This document shows positions 35,101 through 43,589 of a DNA stretch of 64,000 nt, piece by piece; the first letter of the stretch is position 1; each line of letters starts with the position of its first letter. The notes under the pieces are model-generated. The model was not told the DNA's origin, searched no databases, and was given only the letters and a program-made list of their open reading frames with translations. The DNA is taken from positions 5,138 to 69,137 of the forward strand of contig JBDGYE010000009.1 in the NCBI GenBank assembly GCA_039584255.1, read 5' to 3'. The position numbers were made by a program, and so were the translations under genes. Source of the DNA: JBDGYE01 sp039584255. GTDB taxonomy: Bacteria; Gemmatimonadota; Gemmatimonadetes; Palauibacterales; Palauibacteraceae.

Positions 35101-38100
35101 GGCTGGGAGAACTGGACCAGGAGGCCGACCCTCTCGTCGGGGTGTGGGGGAACCAGGACGACACGGGGCTGTGGGGCACGGGGTGCGTCACTGAGCCGAC
35201 GGCCACCGCGTGGCCGCTCGGCGATGAGCGCGCTAACTGTACGAACAACAACGGCTTCGAGGACACGGAGGATCTCAACCGGGACAACTTCCTCGGCACG
35301 GACGAGCGCTTCTTCCGCTACATCGTCCCGCTGAACGTCCCGTCCAGATACCTGAACCGGCCCACCGGGGGCGAGTTCCGGTTCAACCTGTACCGCGTGC
35401 CGCTCCGGCTACCGGACCACCAGGAAAACTCGACCGGACAGGACCAGCAGAACGTGAAGCACGTGCGGATCACCCTCACCTCCGCCAGCGGCACGCGGGT
35501 CCTGCTGAGCCGCATGCAGCTCGCCGACAGCAGGTGGCTCAAGCGGGCCGGTACCGGGAGCGTGACAGGGACCATCGGCGAGATTCCAGGGACCGCGGCG
35601 CAGGTAGGGGTCGGGCCGATCTCTACCGTGGACGCCGGCTACGTATCACCGCCCGGACTGCGTGATCTGGAAGCGGACAAGACGGACGAACTGCGCCTGG
35701 GAACGCAGACGATCAACGAGCAGTCCCTCAGGATCAACTTCAGCGACATACCGGCGGGCGAGAGAATCGAGGTGTTCCGCAAGTTCACGGACCGGCCGCG
35801 GGATTTCCTTCCGTACCGGAGAATGCGCGCGTGGACGATGCCGCTCGAGGGCGAGTGGGGCCCCTCCGGCGCGATCAGGTTCTACATAAGGCTCGGATTC
35901 GACGCCAACAACTTCTACCTGTACCGGACACCGCTTCCTCCGGCCACCGGGCCGACACCCACGACGGACGACTGGCTGCCGGAGGATTTCGTAGACTTCC
36001 AGCGGCTGATAGACCTGCGGACCGAAGCCGAACGGCGGATCATCGAAGCCGGGTCGAACCTGCCGGGGGACACGACGTTCGTGCTATGGGACGTGGACGT
36101 CTTGGCCGACGGCGACAGCACTCTCGCCCTCGTGATCAACGACCGCTCGCGCGCTCCGAACCTGGCCGCGATCCGGGAGCTGGTTCTCGGCATCGAGAAC
36201 GTGGGGGCGACACCGGTAGGTCCCGGGGAGCTGTGGGTTGGAGACCTGCGGCTCGATCAGGCTTCGGATGACTTCGGGGTGGCGGGGGTCGCGGATCTGG
36301 CCATCGGTTTCGCGGACGTGCTGACCCTCCAGGGGGCGTATGCATCCCGAAACCCGTTCTTCCGGCAGCTCGGAGGGACGCCCAGCTTCCAGGCCGGCTG
36401 GGATCTGACGAGCCGGGCCCGGCTGCAGCTGGGCAAATTCTTTCCCGCCCGGTGGGGACTGCTGGTTCCAATCGACTATCAGCATGACCGGGCCTCGGAC
36501 AGCCCGTTCTTCCTGCCACAGACGGACGTCATGGCCGAGGGAATTCCCGACCTCAGGACGGCAGGCAACAGGCTGACGCGCTGGAGCGTGGCCATCTCCA
36601 AGACTGCCGACTCCGGCAGTCCGATTCTCCGAAGTACGATCGACGGCATGCGCTTCTCCTATTCGCACAGCAGCACGACCACGACCGCGACACAGACGGA
36701 AAACGAGGGCTCGGGCTGGCAGAGTACCCTTACTTGGTCACGCCCGGTGGTGGACAAGTCGTTTGCCCTCATCCCGGGTTTCATCGGGAAGGGCATCGAC
36801 GCGCTGCCCGACTTTCTTTCGCAGAGCGTGCTTCTCACCAACTTCAAGAACCTCCGCTTCCGGTGGACGCCGAGGCAGCTGAGCCTCGGGGGAGGGCTCG
36901 ATAAGTCCAGGAGCGAGCGCCGCCGGTTCGAGACCAGCGTTCGCCGTACGGAGGACAGCGAGGTGAGTTCGACCGTCGACCTGCAGCATAACCTGGCGCC
37001 TGCCGGGGGGATAGAGGTGCAGCCGTTCCCGTCGCTCGTCTACGGGCTGGACTTCAGGTCGGTTCGCGATCTGGTGGCACCGGAGCAACGGGTCACGGGT
37101 GAGGCGGCGCAGGATGCGCTCCAGCAGGAGAGCAGCACGTTCCTCGGCGCCGACGTGGGGTGGGAGACGAGCCGCACGGTCACATCTCGGCTCACTTGGC
37201 AGCCGGAGCTCTCCAGCTGGTTCGATGGGACGCTGAGCATCTCGACGGCCTACCGGAGCATTCGGAACGCTTCCTACGTCCAGGACCTCGAGGGGGACAC
37301 GACCCTGGTGCGGGACATGACCCTGAACCGGGACATCGCCATCGGGCTCGACGTCGAGCCCGTCGACCTGCTGACCGCCTTTGGAGCGCCCGACGCGCTC
37401 GATGCCACAGGATTCATGGCCGGCCTTCGCCAGGTGTGGGATCGCCTCCGTCCGGTCCGGTTCGACTGGAGCCGCGGGGTCAACTCCACCTACGACCGCA
37501 GGCCACTGGATCCCGGGCTGTCGCAGTACCTGGTGCTGGACAATTTCTGGGAGATGCGATTCCAGGGCGGGGAAGCCGCTTCCGCCGCCGGCGACAACGA
37601 GGCTTTTTCCGTGGGCGGCGGCTACCGGTTTCCCATGAACCTGACGGCGGGCCTCGACTACAGCCTGCGCGAGACGACTACGTTCACTTCCCTGGCCAAG
37701 CGCGGAAGCCGCATCAGGGAGTGGCCCGTTCTCCGAGTCACCTGGCGAAGAATCCCCCTTCCGTCCGCGGTGACCGGCGCTCTTCGCGACATGAGCCTCA
37801 ACCTGGGGTGGCGGGAGCAGGAACGGACCACCCGGACGCAGACCGGCCAGGACCAGGGGAACGAACAAACCGTTCGGTCGATCGGGGTTGTGCTCGTCTT
37901 CACGAACGGCTTCAATCTGAGCTACGACTACGACAACACCAGGACCGAGCGAATCGACGCCACCGGGTTCAGCGAGTCGACCCGCGGCTCCCATACCGTG
38001 CGCGGCACGGGAACCGTGCCTGCCCCGTCGGCCCTTTCCTTCCTGACACAGCCGCTGCGCATCTCCGCCGACTACTCGCGCAACGGAAACCTCGACTGCC

Positions 38101-38354
38101 GCGAGATCGGCGGCTCCGGCTTCGGGAGCGATCCGCTGTCTCCGCTCGGCGCGGACTGCACGGCCCACGTCGACCAGACTACCCAGAACGCCACTCTAAC
38201 GGTGGACACCGACTTCACTGGCTACAGCCTGGGGATCCAGTTCCTGTGGGTCCGGCGCGAGAGCGGCGTCGGCCGTCGGCAGACGTCGAACCAGTACAAC
38301 TTCAACCTCATCGGACGGTTCTTCTTTCGCAGCGACGAGGGTCGGCCGAACTAG
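32109..38354 (+). CDS. sprA: SprA/Sov-family giant outer-membrane protein (type IX secretion translocon homologue)
   Basis: 2081 residues from the ATG at 32109, which gives a good signal peptide (hydrophobic about 17-34, cleavage near LRAQ). No strong ribosome site is seen. The chain is rich in amphipathic beta strands alternating with acidic loops, ending in an aromatic beta-signal-like strand (FNLIGRFFF). SprA-like blocks include VLLNGRELVFGEDYTVDYDIGQITL, split here as VLLNGREL and DYTVDYDIGQITLL, and EGEWGPSGAIRFYIRLG with NNFYLYRTPL. In Flavobacterium, SprA is the very large barrel through which type IX cargo crosses the outer membrane. No other type IX gene is in the window. Confidence 0.85.
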   Translation: MVSTSCRLAPHVARTRTALGLLWLAALLSSHAALRAQDVDPPIAPDSAAPPPDTAGVTSAADSAAVADTFLSVVRSLDLGMSRVPLPWETELRVAERFERQPWDQPGLSAADWSVRKEERRRATLAARRDTLWWSSLALEKLPPGFDVRRFLRATEAPAEPDSVLQRMARERRIEILPDALERYADLLLHVDGNGQITSRWENFEPCTINIGQACNSGAVPTIAPEFQIRAIAQGTISERVHVNVDFDQTREFNATNDLNVFYRGKADEILEFVELGQVTLPLPRSRFISRGVPAGNFGIRGDARFGPFTMRGVLANQDGNVLDRTVTLDVGGTEQGVLQDLETILDDATYQTGQFFFIVDPRELGGYPVIDVLNLQGGEVGDTLRPTSAIKLYRHEVTVGQQPVNVESGVIQARAVALRPENADPTLPDSAQFQGFFRPLVEGEDYIVHRSGLWAAIRSRVQRDEALAVTYVAQSGDTVGDFNAEEIFRQLTNTGQGELPRLILLKDAETHRPGGVTWEREMHQIYRISSSDDVESGSIELVISQGPVESGPVVRSFQGEEYTFLEIFGVDDQPRDDLVDVARIWRPSVAGEFAGSSVLSGSYLVFPALEPFKDPPPIKSDRVPALEGQPFPLTDGDRNFSIYDEPIDQTRLTSFRYRLNFNYRARSTGLQNSFSLGAIGIRRGSERVLLNGRELVFGEDYTVDYDIGQITLLRTADLLAGATDADLQVRFEQKPLFQVGSKSVLGLTGEYSLGRLGSVDLIGLFQKQGTVLNRPELGLEPSGISLGGAVANLDFGSSALDNFVNSLPGVNTDAESRIRFSGELTGSNPTTNRVGTTWVDDFEASGGLRLSLATRAWRHGSVVSRPDIDGTGDYLPEVPDVTNQLTTVWQSQWDDGTNILGSLLISQIDPQLNVLNPGTRENVLWITLSDPPATGENGWFTLTNVLSQSGIDLTTTEFLEFYASTLDDTDESIALIIDIGTLSEDAFVADSVGIPAGLGELDQEADPLVGVWGNQDDTGLWGTGCVTEPTATAWPLGDERANCTNNNGFEDTEDLNRDNFLGTDERFFRYIVPLNVPSRYLNRPTGGEFRFNLYRVPLRLPDHQENSTGQDQQNVKHVRITLTSASGTRVLLSRMQLADSRWLKRAGTGSVTGTIGEIPGTAAQVGVGPISTVDAGYVSPPGLRDLEADKTDELRLGTQTINEQSLRINFSDIPAGERIEVFRKFTDRPRDFLPYRRMRAWTMPLEGEWGPSGAIRFYIRLGFDANNFYLYRTPLPPATGPTPTTDDWLPEDFVDFQRLIDLRTEAERRIIEAGSNLPGDTTFVLWDVDVLADGDSTLALVINDRSRAPNLAAIRELVLGIENVGATPVGPGELWVGDLRLDQASDDFGVAGVADLAIGFADVLTLQGAYASRNPFFRQLGGTPSFQAGWDLTSRARLQLGKFFPARWGLLVPIDYQHDRASDSPFFLPQTDVMAEGIPDLRTAGNRLTRWSVAISKTADSGSPILRSTIDGMRFSYSHSSTTTTATQTENEGSGWQSTLTWSRPVVDKSFALIPGFIGKGIDALPDFLSQSVLLTNFKNLRFRWTPRQLSLGGGLDKSRSERRRFETSVRRTEDSEVSSTVDLQHNLAPAGGIEVQPFPSLVYGLDFRSVRDLVAPEQRVTGEAAQDALQQESSTFLGADVGWETSRTVTSRLTWQPELSSWFDGTLSISTAYRSIRNASYVQDLEGDTTLVRDMTLNRDIAIGLDVEPVDLLTAFGAPDALDATGFMAGLRQVWDRLRPVRFDWSRGVNSTYDRRPLDPGLSQYLVLDNFWEMRFQGGEAASAAGDNEAFSVGGGYRFPMNLTAGLDYSLRETTTFTSLAKRGSRIREWPVLRVTWRRIPLPSAVTGALRDMSLNLGWREQERTTRTQTGQDQGNEQTVRSIGVVLVFTNGFNLSYDYDNTRTERIDATGFSESTRGSHTVRGTGTVPAPSALSFLTQPLRISADYSRNGNLDCREIGGSGFGSDPLSPLGADCTAHVDQTTQNATLTVDTDFTGYSLGIQFLWVRRESGVGRRQTSNQYNFNLIGRFFFRSDEGRPN

Positions 38355-38419
38355 ATCTCCGGCTCCCTGAGTTGAGACTGCCTTGAGATCTTCCGGCACA
38401 CTCAAGGGGTGATGACGAG

Positions 38420-39067
38420 GTGCGGGTGCCGGAGTTCAATCGGGCCGAGCTGAGGGCCCTTCTGGTGGCCACGGCGTTGCTGGCCTTGGGAGTCACGGCT
38501 CGTCTCGGCTTGGGGCCTGGACCGGCCGCCTTTCACTGGGAGTCCGCGTCTCCGGCCGAGCGACAGACGAATGCCTCAGCGGTCCATTCCGCCGTTGTTC
38601 AGGGAATCGAGCTTGAAGAGACGGCCTCGAGGCCGCTGAAGGAAGGAGAGAGGCTGGATCCCAACGTGGCTCCGCCGGAGGAACTGCGGCGCCTTCCCGG
38701 GATCGGACCTGCGCGAGCCGCGGCGATTGTCCAGGACCGGCTTCTCAACGGACCCTACCGTACCCTTTCCGACCTTGCGCGTGTGCCAGGAATCGGTCCG
38801 GCTAGCACCGAGAGACTGGCTCCGCATCTCTACCTACCGGGTCCGCGCGCGCTTTCCCTTCCAACTGCCCGGCTGACCGTCGACGTGAATCGGGCACAAA
38901 TCAACGATTTGGAGCAAATCACGGGAATCGGGCCCGCCCTCGCTCGACGGATAGTGGACACGCGAAACAGGATAGGCGGTTTCCGGAGCGTCGACGACTT
39001 GCTGGAGGTACCGGGTATAGGACCACGAAACCTGCAAAGAATCCGCAGTCAGGTACGGGTTCGTTAG
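38420..39067 (+). CDS. ComEA-like protein with two helix-hairpin-helix pairs
   Basis: 215 residues. An N-terminal membrane helix (about 11-32) anchors it; a linker leads to two tandem ComEA-type domains. Four hairpins are visible: LPGIGPARAAAIV, VPGIGPASTERL, ITGIGPALARRIV and VPGIGPRNLQRI. Each ComEA unit normally has one pair and binds double-stranded DNA on the outer face of the membrane during transformation. The start is GTG 38420, or GTG 38426 with GAGG 5 bases upstream. It lies between sprA and pilB, and type IV pili are the usual partner of ComEA in DNA uptake. Confidence 0.8.
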   Translation: MRVPEFNRAELRALLVATALLALGVTARLGLGPGPAAFHWESASPAERQTNASAVHSAVVQGIELEETASRPLKEGERLDPNVAPPEELRRLPGIGPARAAAIVQDRLLNGPYRTLSDLARVPGIGPASTERLAPHLYLPGPRALSLPTARLTVDVNRAQINDLEQITGIGPALARRIVDTRNRIGGFRSVDDLLEVPGIGPRNLQRIRSQVRVR

Positions 39068-39270
39068 CCCCTCTGCACCTAGTTTTCCGCCGGGAGCGCA
39101 GCCCTTCCACCCATTTTCGGGGGTGTGGCACGCGGCCCACACCGGGCACGCTCTTTGCGCACCCTCGCTCGCCGCGGGCCGGTGTGAAGGCCCCTCGGGG
39201 GCGTCAATCGAACCGCGTTCCGGCGGCGCAACGGCCGCTCGGAAAGGGCCGATCACGGCGGACTACAGAT

Positions 39271-40983
39271 ATGGCATCCACTTCGCTCGAACAGGAACAG
39301 ATCGGCGAGCTTCTCCTGCGCGAGAACCTGATCACGCGGGACCAACTGGAGCACGCCCTCAAGGAGCAGCGGCAGACCGGAACCCGGCTGGGATTCGCCC
39401 TGGTTTCTGCCGGCGCCGTCAGCGAGAATGAGCTGACGCGGCTGCTGTCGCGTCAGTATCGTGTCCCTGCCGTGGATCTCGCCGAGGTGGAAGTCGATCC
39501 AAAGATCCTGAAGCTGGTTCCCGCCGACTTCTCCAGCAAGCACCTGGTTCTTCCTCTGCGACGCGTCGGGCGCACTCTCACGGTAGCCATGGCGAGCCCC
39601 ACCGACCTCAGCGTCATCGACGACCTGAAGTTCATCACGCGCTTCGACATCGACGCCGTGGTGGCCGGCGAGTACTCGCTCCGGAACGCGATCGACAGAT
39701 ACTACGACGTCAGCAACGACCGTCTTGGCGAGCTTCTCGAGGAGCTGGAGGAGCAGGAAGTCGAGGTCGTGGAGGAGGAGGAAGAGATTTTCTCCACGAC
39801 CCAGCTGCAGGCACAGGTAGAGGAAGCGCCGGTCGTTCGGCTGATCAACGGCTTTCTGACCGACGCGGTTCGCCGCGGAGCCTCAGACATCCACATCGAG
39901 CCCTACGAGCGGGAGATGCGAGTACGCTACCGCATCGATGGCGCCCTTCAGGAGATCATGAAGCCTCCGCTGCGCATGAAGGCGGCGCTCATTTCCCGTG
40001 TGAAGATCCTCGCCGACCTCAACATCGCCGAGCGGAGGGTTCCCCAGGACGGCCGTATCAAGCTGAAGATAGGCGAACGGGTCATCGACTTCCGTGTCTC
40101 GACCCTACCGGTGTTGTTCGGTGAGAAGATCGTTCTCCGCATCCTCGACAGAGGCAATCTCGCCCTCGACCTCGAAGAGTTCGGGATGGAGCCGAAGGCC
40201 GAGGAGGACTTCATCGGCGCGATCTCGAAGCCGTACGGGATGGTCCTCGTCACGGGTCCTACCGGTTCCGGTAAGACGACGACGCTGTACAGCGCCCTGA
40301 GCCGCATCAACAAGGGCGAGGTCAACATCATGACGGCCGAGGACCCGGTGGAGTACAACCTGCAAGGGATCAATCAGGTTCAGGTGCGTCCCGAGATCGG
40401 GATGAGCTTCGCGGCCGGCCTCAGGGCGTTTCTGAGGCAGGACCCGAACATCATCATGGTCGGTGAGATCAGGGATCTCGAGACGGGGGGGATCGCCGTG
40501 AAGGCCTCCCTCACAGGCCATCTCGTGCTGTCGACTCTCCACACCAATGACGCCGCCTCGACGGTCACACGAATGATCGACATGGGGATCGAGACCTTCA
40601 ACGTGGCCTCCGCGGTCAATCTGATCACCGCCCAGCGGCTGGTCCGACGGATCTGCAACAACTGCAAGACAGAGGCGACATACGTGCCGGAAGTGCTTCG
40701 GGCCGCAGGCCTCGAGGAGGCCCAGATGGGGAGTATGACCTTTTACAAGGGAGAGGGCTGCGAGTCGTGCGCCGGCTCGGGCTACGCAGGGCGCCAGGGA
40801 CTCTACGAGGTGATGCCCATGACTCCGACCCTGCGCCGCATGGTACTCCAGGGAGCATCGGGCGCCGAGCTCCAGCAGCAGGCCGTGGCCGAGGGAATGA
40901 TCACCCTCCGGCAGGACGGCCTGCTGAAGGTACAGCGAGGGGTGACGACGCTCGACGAGGTTCTAAAGGAGACGGCGCTCTGA
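39271..40983 (+). CDS. pilB: Type IV pilus assembly ATPase PilB
   Basis: 570 residues from the ATG at 39271. An N-terminal MshEN/T2SSE_N domain (about 10-145) contains two copies of the 24-residue pattern (I/L)GxxLxxx...Q seen in c-di-GMP-binding MshE. A very acidic linker (about 155-173) follows, then the ATPase: Walker A GPTGSGKT (329-336), Asp box, Walker B GEIRD, His box HTNDA, and a tetracysteine zinc site (CNNC...CESC). It powers pilus extension. A 203-base gap separates it from the ComEA-like gene, and pilT follows 58 bases downstream. Confidence 0.95.
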   Translation: MASTSLEQEQIGELLLRENLITRDQLEHALKEQRQTGTRLGFALVSAGAVSENELTRLLSRQYRVPAVDLAEVEVDPKILKLVPADFSSKHLVLPLRRVGRTLTVAMASPTDLSVIDDLKFITRFDIDAVVAGEYSLRNAIDRYYDVSNDRLGELLEELEEQEVEVVEEEEEIFSTTQLQAQVEEAPVVRLINGFLTDAVRRGASDIHIEPYEREMRVRYRIDGALQEIMKPPLRMKAALISRVKILADLNIAERRVPQDGRIKLKIGERVIDFRVSTLPVLFGEKIVLRILDRGNLALDLEEFGMEPKAEEDFIGAISKPYGMVLVTGPTGSGKTTTLYSALSRINKGEVNIMTAEDPVEYNLQGINQVQVRPEIGMSFAAGLRAFLRQDPNIIMVGEIRDLETGGIAVKASLTGHLVLSTLHTNDAASTVTRMIDMGIETFNVASAVNLITAQRLVRRICNNCKTEATYVPEVLRAAGLEEAQMGSMTFYKGEGCESCAGSGYAGRQGLYEVMPMTPTLRRMVLQGASGAELQQQAVAEGMITLRQDGLLKVQRGVTTLDEVLKETAL

Positions 40984-41041
40984 GTCGGCCGAATGGGCGA
41001 CCACGGCGCAGCCACGGACAACAGACGAGAGCGATAGCGCC

Positions 41042-42139
41042 ATGAACGACGCGGCACCGATGAACCTGCGCAACCTGCTCGAGGAGATGATCGAGAGGGG
41101 CGCGTCGGACCTGCACCTCTCGGCTGGTGAGGTCCCGAAGCTACGCATCGACGGGCGGTTGACGGGCGGTAGCCATGTCACCGCTCTGACGCCGAGGGAC
41201 ACGCAGTCACTGGCCTACTCGGTGCTGACCGAGCAGCAGAAGAAGCGCTTCGAGCAGGAGGACGAGCTCGACCTCTCGTTCGCCGTCCAGAACCTCGCCC
41301 GGTTCCGGGGCAACGTGTTCAGGCAGCGAGGGACCGTCGCGATGGCGATCCGGCAGATCCCCTTCGACATCCTCACGTTTCAGGAGTTGGGCCTGCCTCC
41401 CGTGATCGCGACGATGGCGGAGCGGCCTCGGGGGCTTTTACTCGTCACGGGCCCCACCGGCTGCGGCAAGTCGACGACGCTGGCGGCCATGATCGACAAG
41501 ATCAACACAGAGCGTGACGGTCACATCGTCACGGTGGAGGACCCCATCGAGTTCGTGCACCGCCACAAGAACTGCCTCGTCAACCAGCGCGAGGTGGGAA
41601 GCGACACCGATTCCTTCGGAGCGGCGCTGAAGTACGTGCTGCGTCAGGACCCGGACGTGATCCTGATCGGCGAGATGCGCGACCTGGAGACGGTCCAGGC
41701 CGCGATTACCATCGCGGAGACCGGCCACCTCGCTCTGGCCACACTGCACACGAACTCCGCGGCCGAGTCCATCAACCGGATCATCGACGTCTTTCCAGCT
41801 CACCAGCAGGATCAGGTTCGGGCACAGCTCTCGTTCGTCCTCGAGGGAGTGTTGACCCAGACCCTGATTCCGCGGAGGCTCGGAGGGCGCATCGTCGCCT
41901 GCGAGATAATGATCGCCACGCCCGCCATTCGCGCCATGATCCGCGACGACAAGGTGCACCAGATCTACTCCGCCCTCCAGGCCGGGAAGAAATACGGAAT
42001 GCAGACCCTCAACGACGCCCTGTACTCGCTCTACATGCGCGACGAGGTCGCCATGGAAGAGATCATGAGGCTAAGCCCGGATCCGACGGAGCTCAAACGC
42101 ATGCTCGGCGAGCCCGAGCACGCGGCGGCCGTCGGGTGA
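41042..42139 (+). CDS. pilT: Type IV pilus retraction ATPase PilT
   Basis: 365 residues, standard PilT length. N-terminal PAS-like domain (ASDLHLSAGEVPKLRIDG), Walker A GPTGCGKST (137-145), Asp box TVEDPIEF, Walker B LIGEMRDLET, His box ATLHTNSA and a C-terminal helical part (RLGGRIVACEIMIAT). Unlike PilB it lacks the zinc cysteines. It drives pilus retraction for twitching and DNA uptake. The start ATG at 41042 has no strong ribosome site; an ATG at 41060 is an alternative. Confidence 0.95.
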   Translation: MNDAAPMNLRNLLEEMIERGASDLHLSAGEVPKLRIDGRLTGGSHVTALTPRDTQSLAYSVLTEQQKKRFEQEDELDLSFAVQNLARFRGNVFRQRGTVAMAIRQIPFDILTFQELGLPPVIATMAERPRGLLLVTGPTGCGKSTTLAAMIDKINTERDGHIVTVEDPIEFVHRHKNCLVNQREVGSDTDSFGAALKYVLRQDPDVILIGEMRDLETVQAAITIAETGHLALATLHTNSAAESINRIIDVFPAHQQDQVRAQLSFVLEGVLTQTLIPRRLGGRIVACEIMIATPAIRAMIRDDKVHQIYSALQAGKKYGMQTLNDALYSLYMRDEVAMEEIMRLSPDPTELKRMLGEPEHAAAVG

Positions 42140-42190
42140 GCCAGGAGTCGAGCCGGTCCTGAACAGGCGACGAGGGGAGAGTGACAGACT

Positions 42191-43390
42191 ATGCCAGTGT
42201 TCACATACAGCGCGCGAACCGTATCCGGTGAACTCCAGCGCGATGTAATCGACGTCCCCACGCAGGCGGATGTCGTCGCGTACCTGCGCAGCCAGAAGCT
42301 GATCCCGGTCTCCGTCCGAGAGAAACCCAAATCGGTAACGCTCTCGTTCGGGAATCGGGTGAAGACCCGGGACATTGTGATCATGACGCGACAGTTCGCC
42401 ACCATGATCAATGCGGGGCTTCCCCTCGTGCAGGCGCTGGACATCCTGACGAAGCAGGCTGACAACAAGGTGCTGAAGGCCGCGATCCAGGATGTCCTGA
42501 GCGACGTCGAGTCGGGGAACACCCTCGCCGACGCCCTGCGAGAGCATCCAAAAGTCTTCACGCCCCTGTACGTGAACATGGTCGCGGCAGGTGAAACCGG
42601 TGGAATCCTGGACACGATTCTGCTCAGGCTGGCAACCTTCCTCGAGAAGAACGAGGCCCTGGCTCGGAAAGTCAAGGGGGCCATGATCTACCCTGCCGTA
42701 ATCAGCGTGGTTGCGGCAATCGCCATCGTCGTACTGCTCCTGTTCGTCATTCCGACCTTCGAGTCGATGTTCGCAAGCTTCAACCAGACGCTGCCGCTTC
42801 CCACCCGGATCGTCATCGGCATGTCGGCGTTCCTCCAGGGATACTGGTGGGCGCTGCTGGCCGGCTCATTCTTCGCGGTGTTCGGCTTCCGCCGTTGGAC
42901 CGCGACGCCGAAAGGACGTCTGGCGTTCGACCGATTCCTGCTGCGCCTGCCCATTCTGGGCAACCTGGCACGCAAGTCAGCGGTTGCGCGCTTCACCCGT
43001 ACCCTGGGGACCCTACTCAGCTCGGGAGTGACGATCCTGGACGGTCTGGAGATCACGGCCCGCACGTCGGGGAACCGGGTGATCCACGATGCGGTCATGG
43101 CGAGCCGACACTCCATCGCCGGCGGTGAGTCCATTGCCGAGCCGCTCCGGAAGTCCGGTGTGTTTCCACCAATGGTTACGCAGATGATCAACGTCGGAGA
43201 GGAGACCGGGGACCTGGATGGCATGCTGTCGAAGGTCGCCGACTTCTACGACGACGAAGTCGACGTGGCCGTTGAGGCGCTCCTCAAGGCGATGGAGCCC
43301 GCCATGATCGTGGTACTCGGGACCGTGGTCGGCGGCATGATCGTGGCCATGTACCTGCCGATCTTCGGGGTGATCAACACGATTCAATAG
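42191..43390 (+). CDS. pilC: Type IV pilus inner-membrane platform protein PilC
   Basis: 399 residues with two repeated T2SSF/GspF domains (about 65-190 and 270-390), each starting with a TRQFATMINAGLPLVQAL-like or TRTLGTLLSSGVTIL helix. Three membrane helices are visible, near 167-190, 218-238 and 370-392. It is the platform on which PilB and PilT act. GGGGAG precedes the ATG by about 11 bases. A hairpin 44 bases after its stop probably ends the pilBTC operon. Confidence 0.95.
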   Translation: MPVFTYSARTVSGELQRDVIDVPTQADVVAYLRSQKLIPVSVREKPKSVTLSFGNRVKTRDIVIMTRQFATMINAGLPLVQALDILTKQADNKVLKAAIQDVLSDVESGNTLADALREHPKVFTPLYVNMVAAGETGGILDTILLRLATFLEKNEALARKVKGAMIYPAVISVVAAIAIVVLLLFVIPTFESMFASFNQTLPLPTRIVIGMSAFLQGYWWALLAGSFFAVFGFRRWTATPKGRLAFDRFLLRLPILGNLARKSAVARFTRTLGTLLSSGVTILDGLEITARTSGNRVIHDAVMASRHSIAGGESIAEPLRKSGVFPPMVTQMINVGEETGDLDGMLSKVADFYDDEVDVAVEALLKAMEPAMIVVLGTVVGGMIVAMYLPIFGVINTIQ

Positions 43391-43434
43391 GCCGGTCAGC
43401 AGTTTGTGAGGACGGGGCGGCCTGGGAGCAGCTG

Positions 43435-43458
43435 GAGGGGCCCGCTTCGGCGGCCCTC
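43435..43458 (+). terminator. Possible hairpin terminator after pilC
   Basis: GAGGG pairs with CCCTC, and CCGC with GCGG around a TTCG tetraloop, with a two-base bulge on the left arm. Only a weak T content follows, so the assignment is tentative. Confidence 0.4.
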
Positions 43459-43512
43459 GTCATTCGGACCTCGGGATCTTCTGTGACCACGCTCCGGGCC
43501 GGCAGCGCACCT

Positions 43513-43540
43513 TTGCCCTTACCCTTAAATTGACAATATC
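43513..43540 (+). promoter_or_regulatory. AT-rich candidate promoter of the Rrf2 regulator
   Basis: TTGCCC (43513-43518) stands 16 bases before AATATC (43535-43540), inside the only AT-rich patch of this gap (43524-43552). The patch also contains TTGACA at 43530. The element lies 50-77 bases upstream of the Rrf2 start and is a natural site for autoregulation. Confidence 0.35.
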
Positions 43541-43589
43541 ATGTGATTTTGTGGTCGGAGTCCGCCGACCTTCCACAACGGCGACGAGA

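Noticed and set aside
36738..38168. Long open frame antisense to the SprA-like gene (476 codons)
   Set aside because: It is a shadow of the GC-rich third positions of sprA: low-complexity Arg/Gly/Pro-rich composition, no ribosome site, no domain.
38381..38407. Inverted repeat CCTTGAG/CTCAAGG between sprA and the ComEA-like gene
   Set aside because: Seven base pairs with a 13-base loop and no T run; could mask the ribosome site but there is no support beyond the sequence.
39122..39143. Hairpin GGTGTGG/CCACACC in the gap before pilB
   Set aside because: No T run and no other RNA-gene hallmark; common by chance at this GC content. I see nothing else in this 203-base gap.
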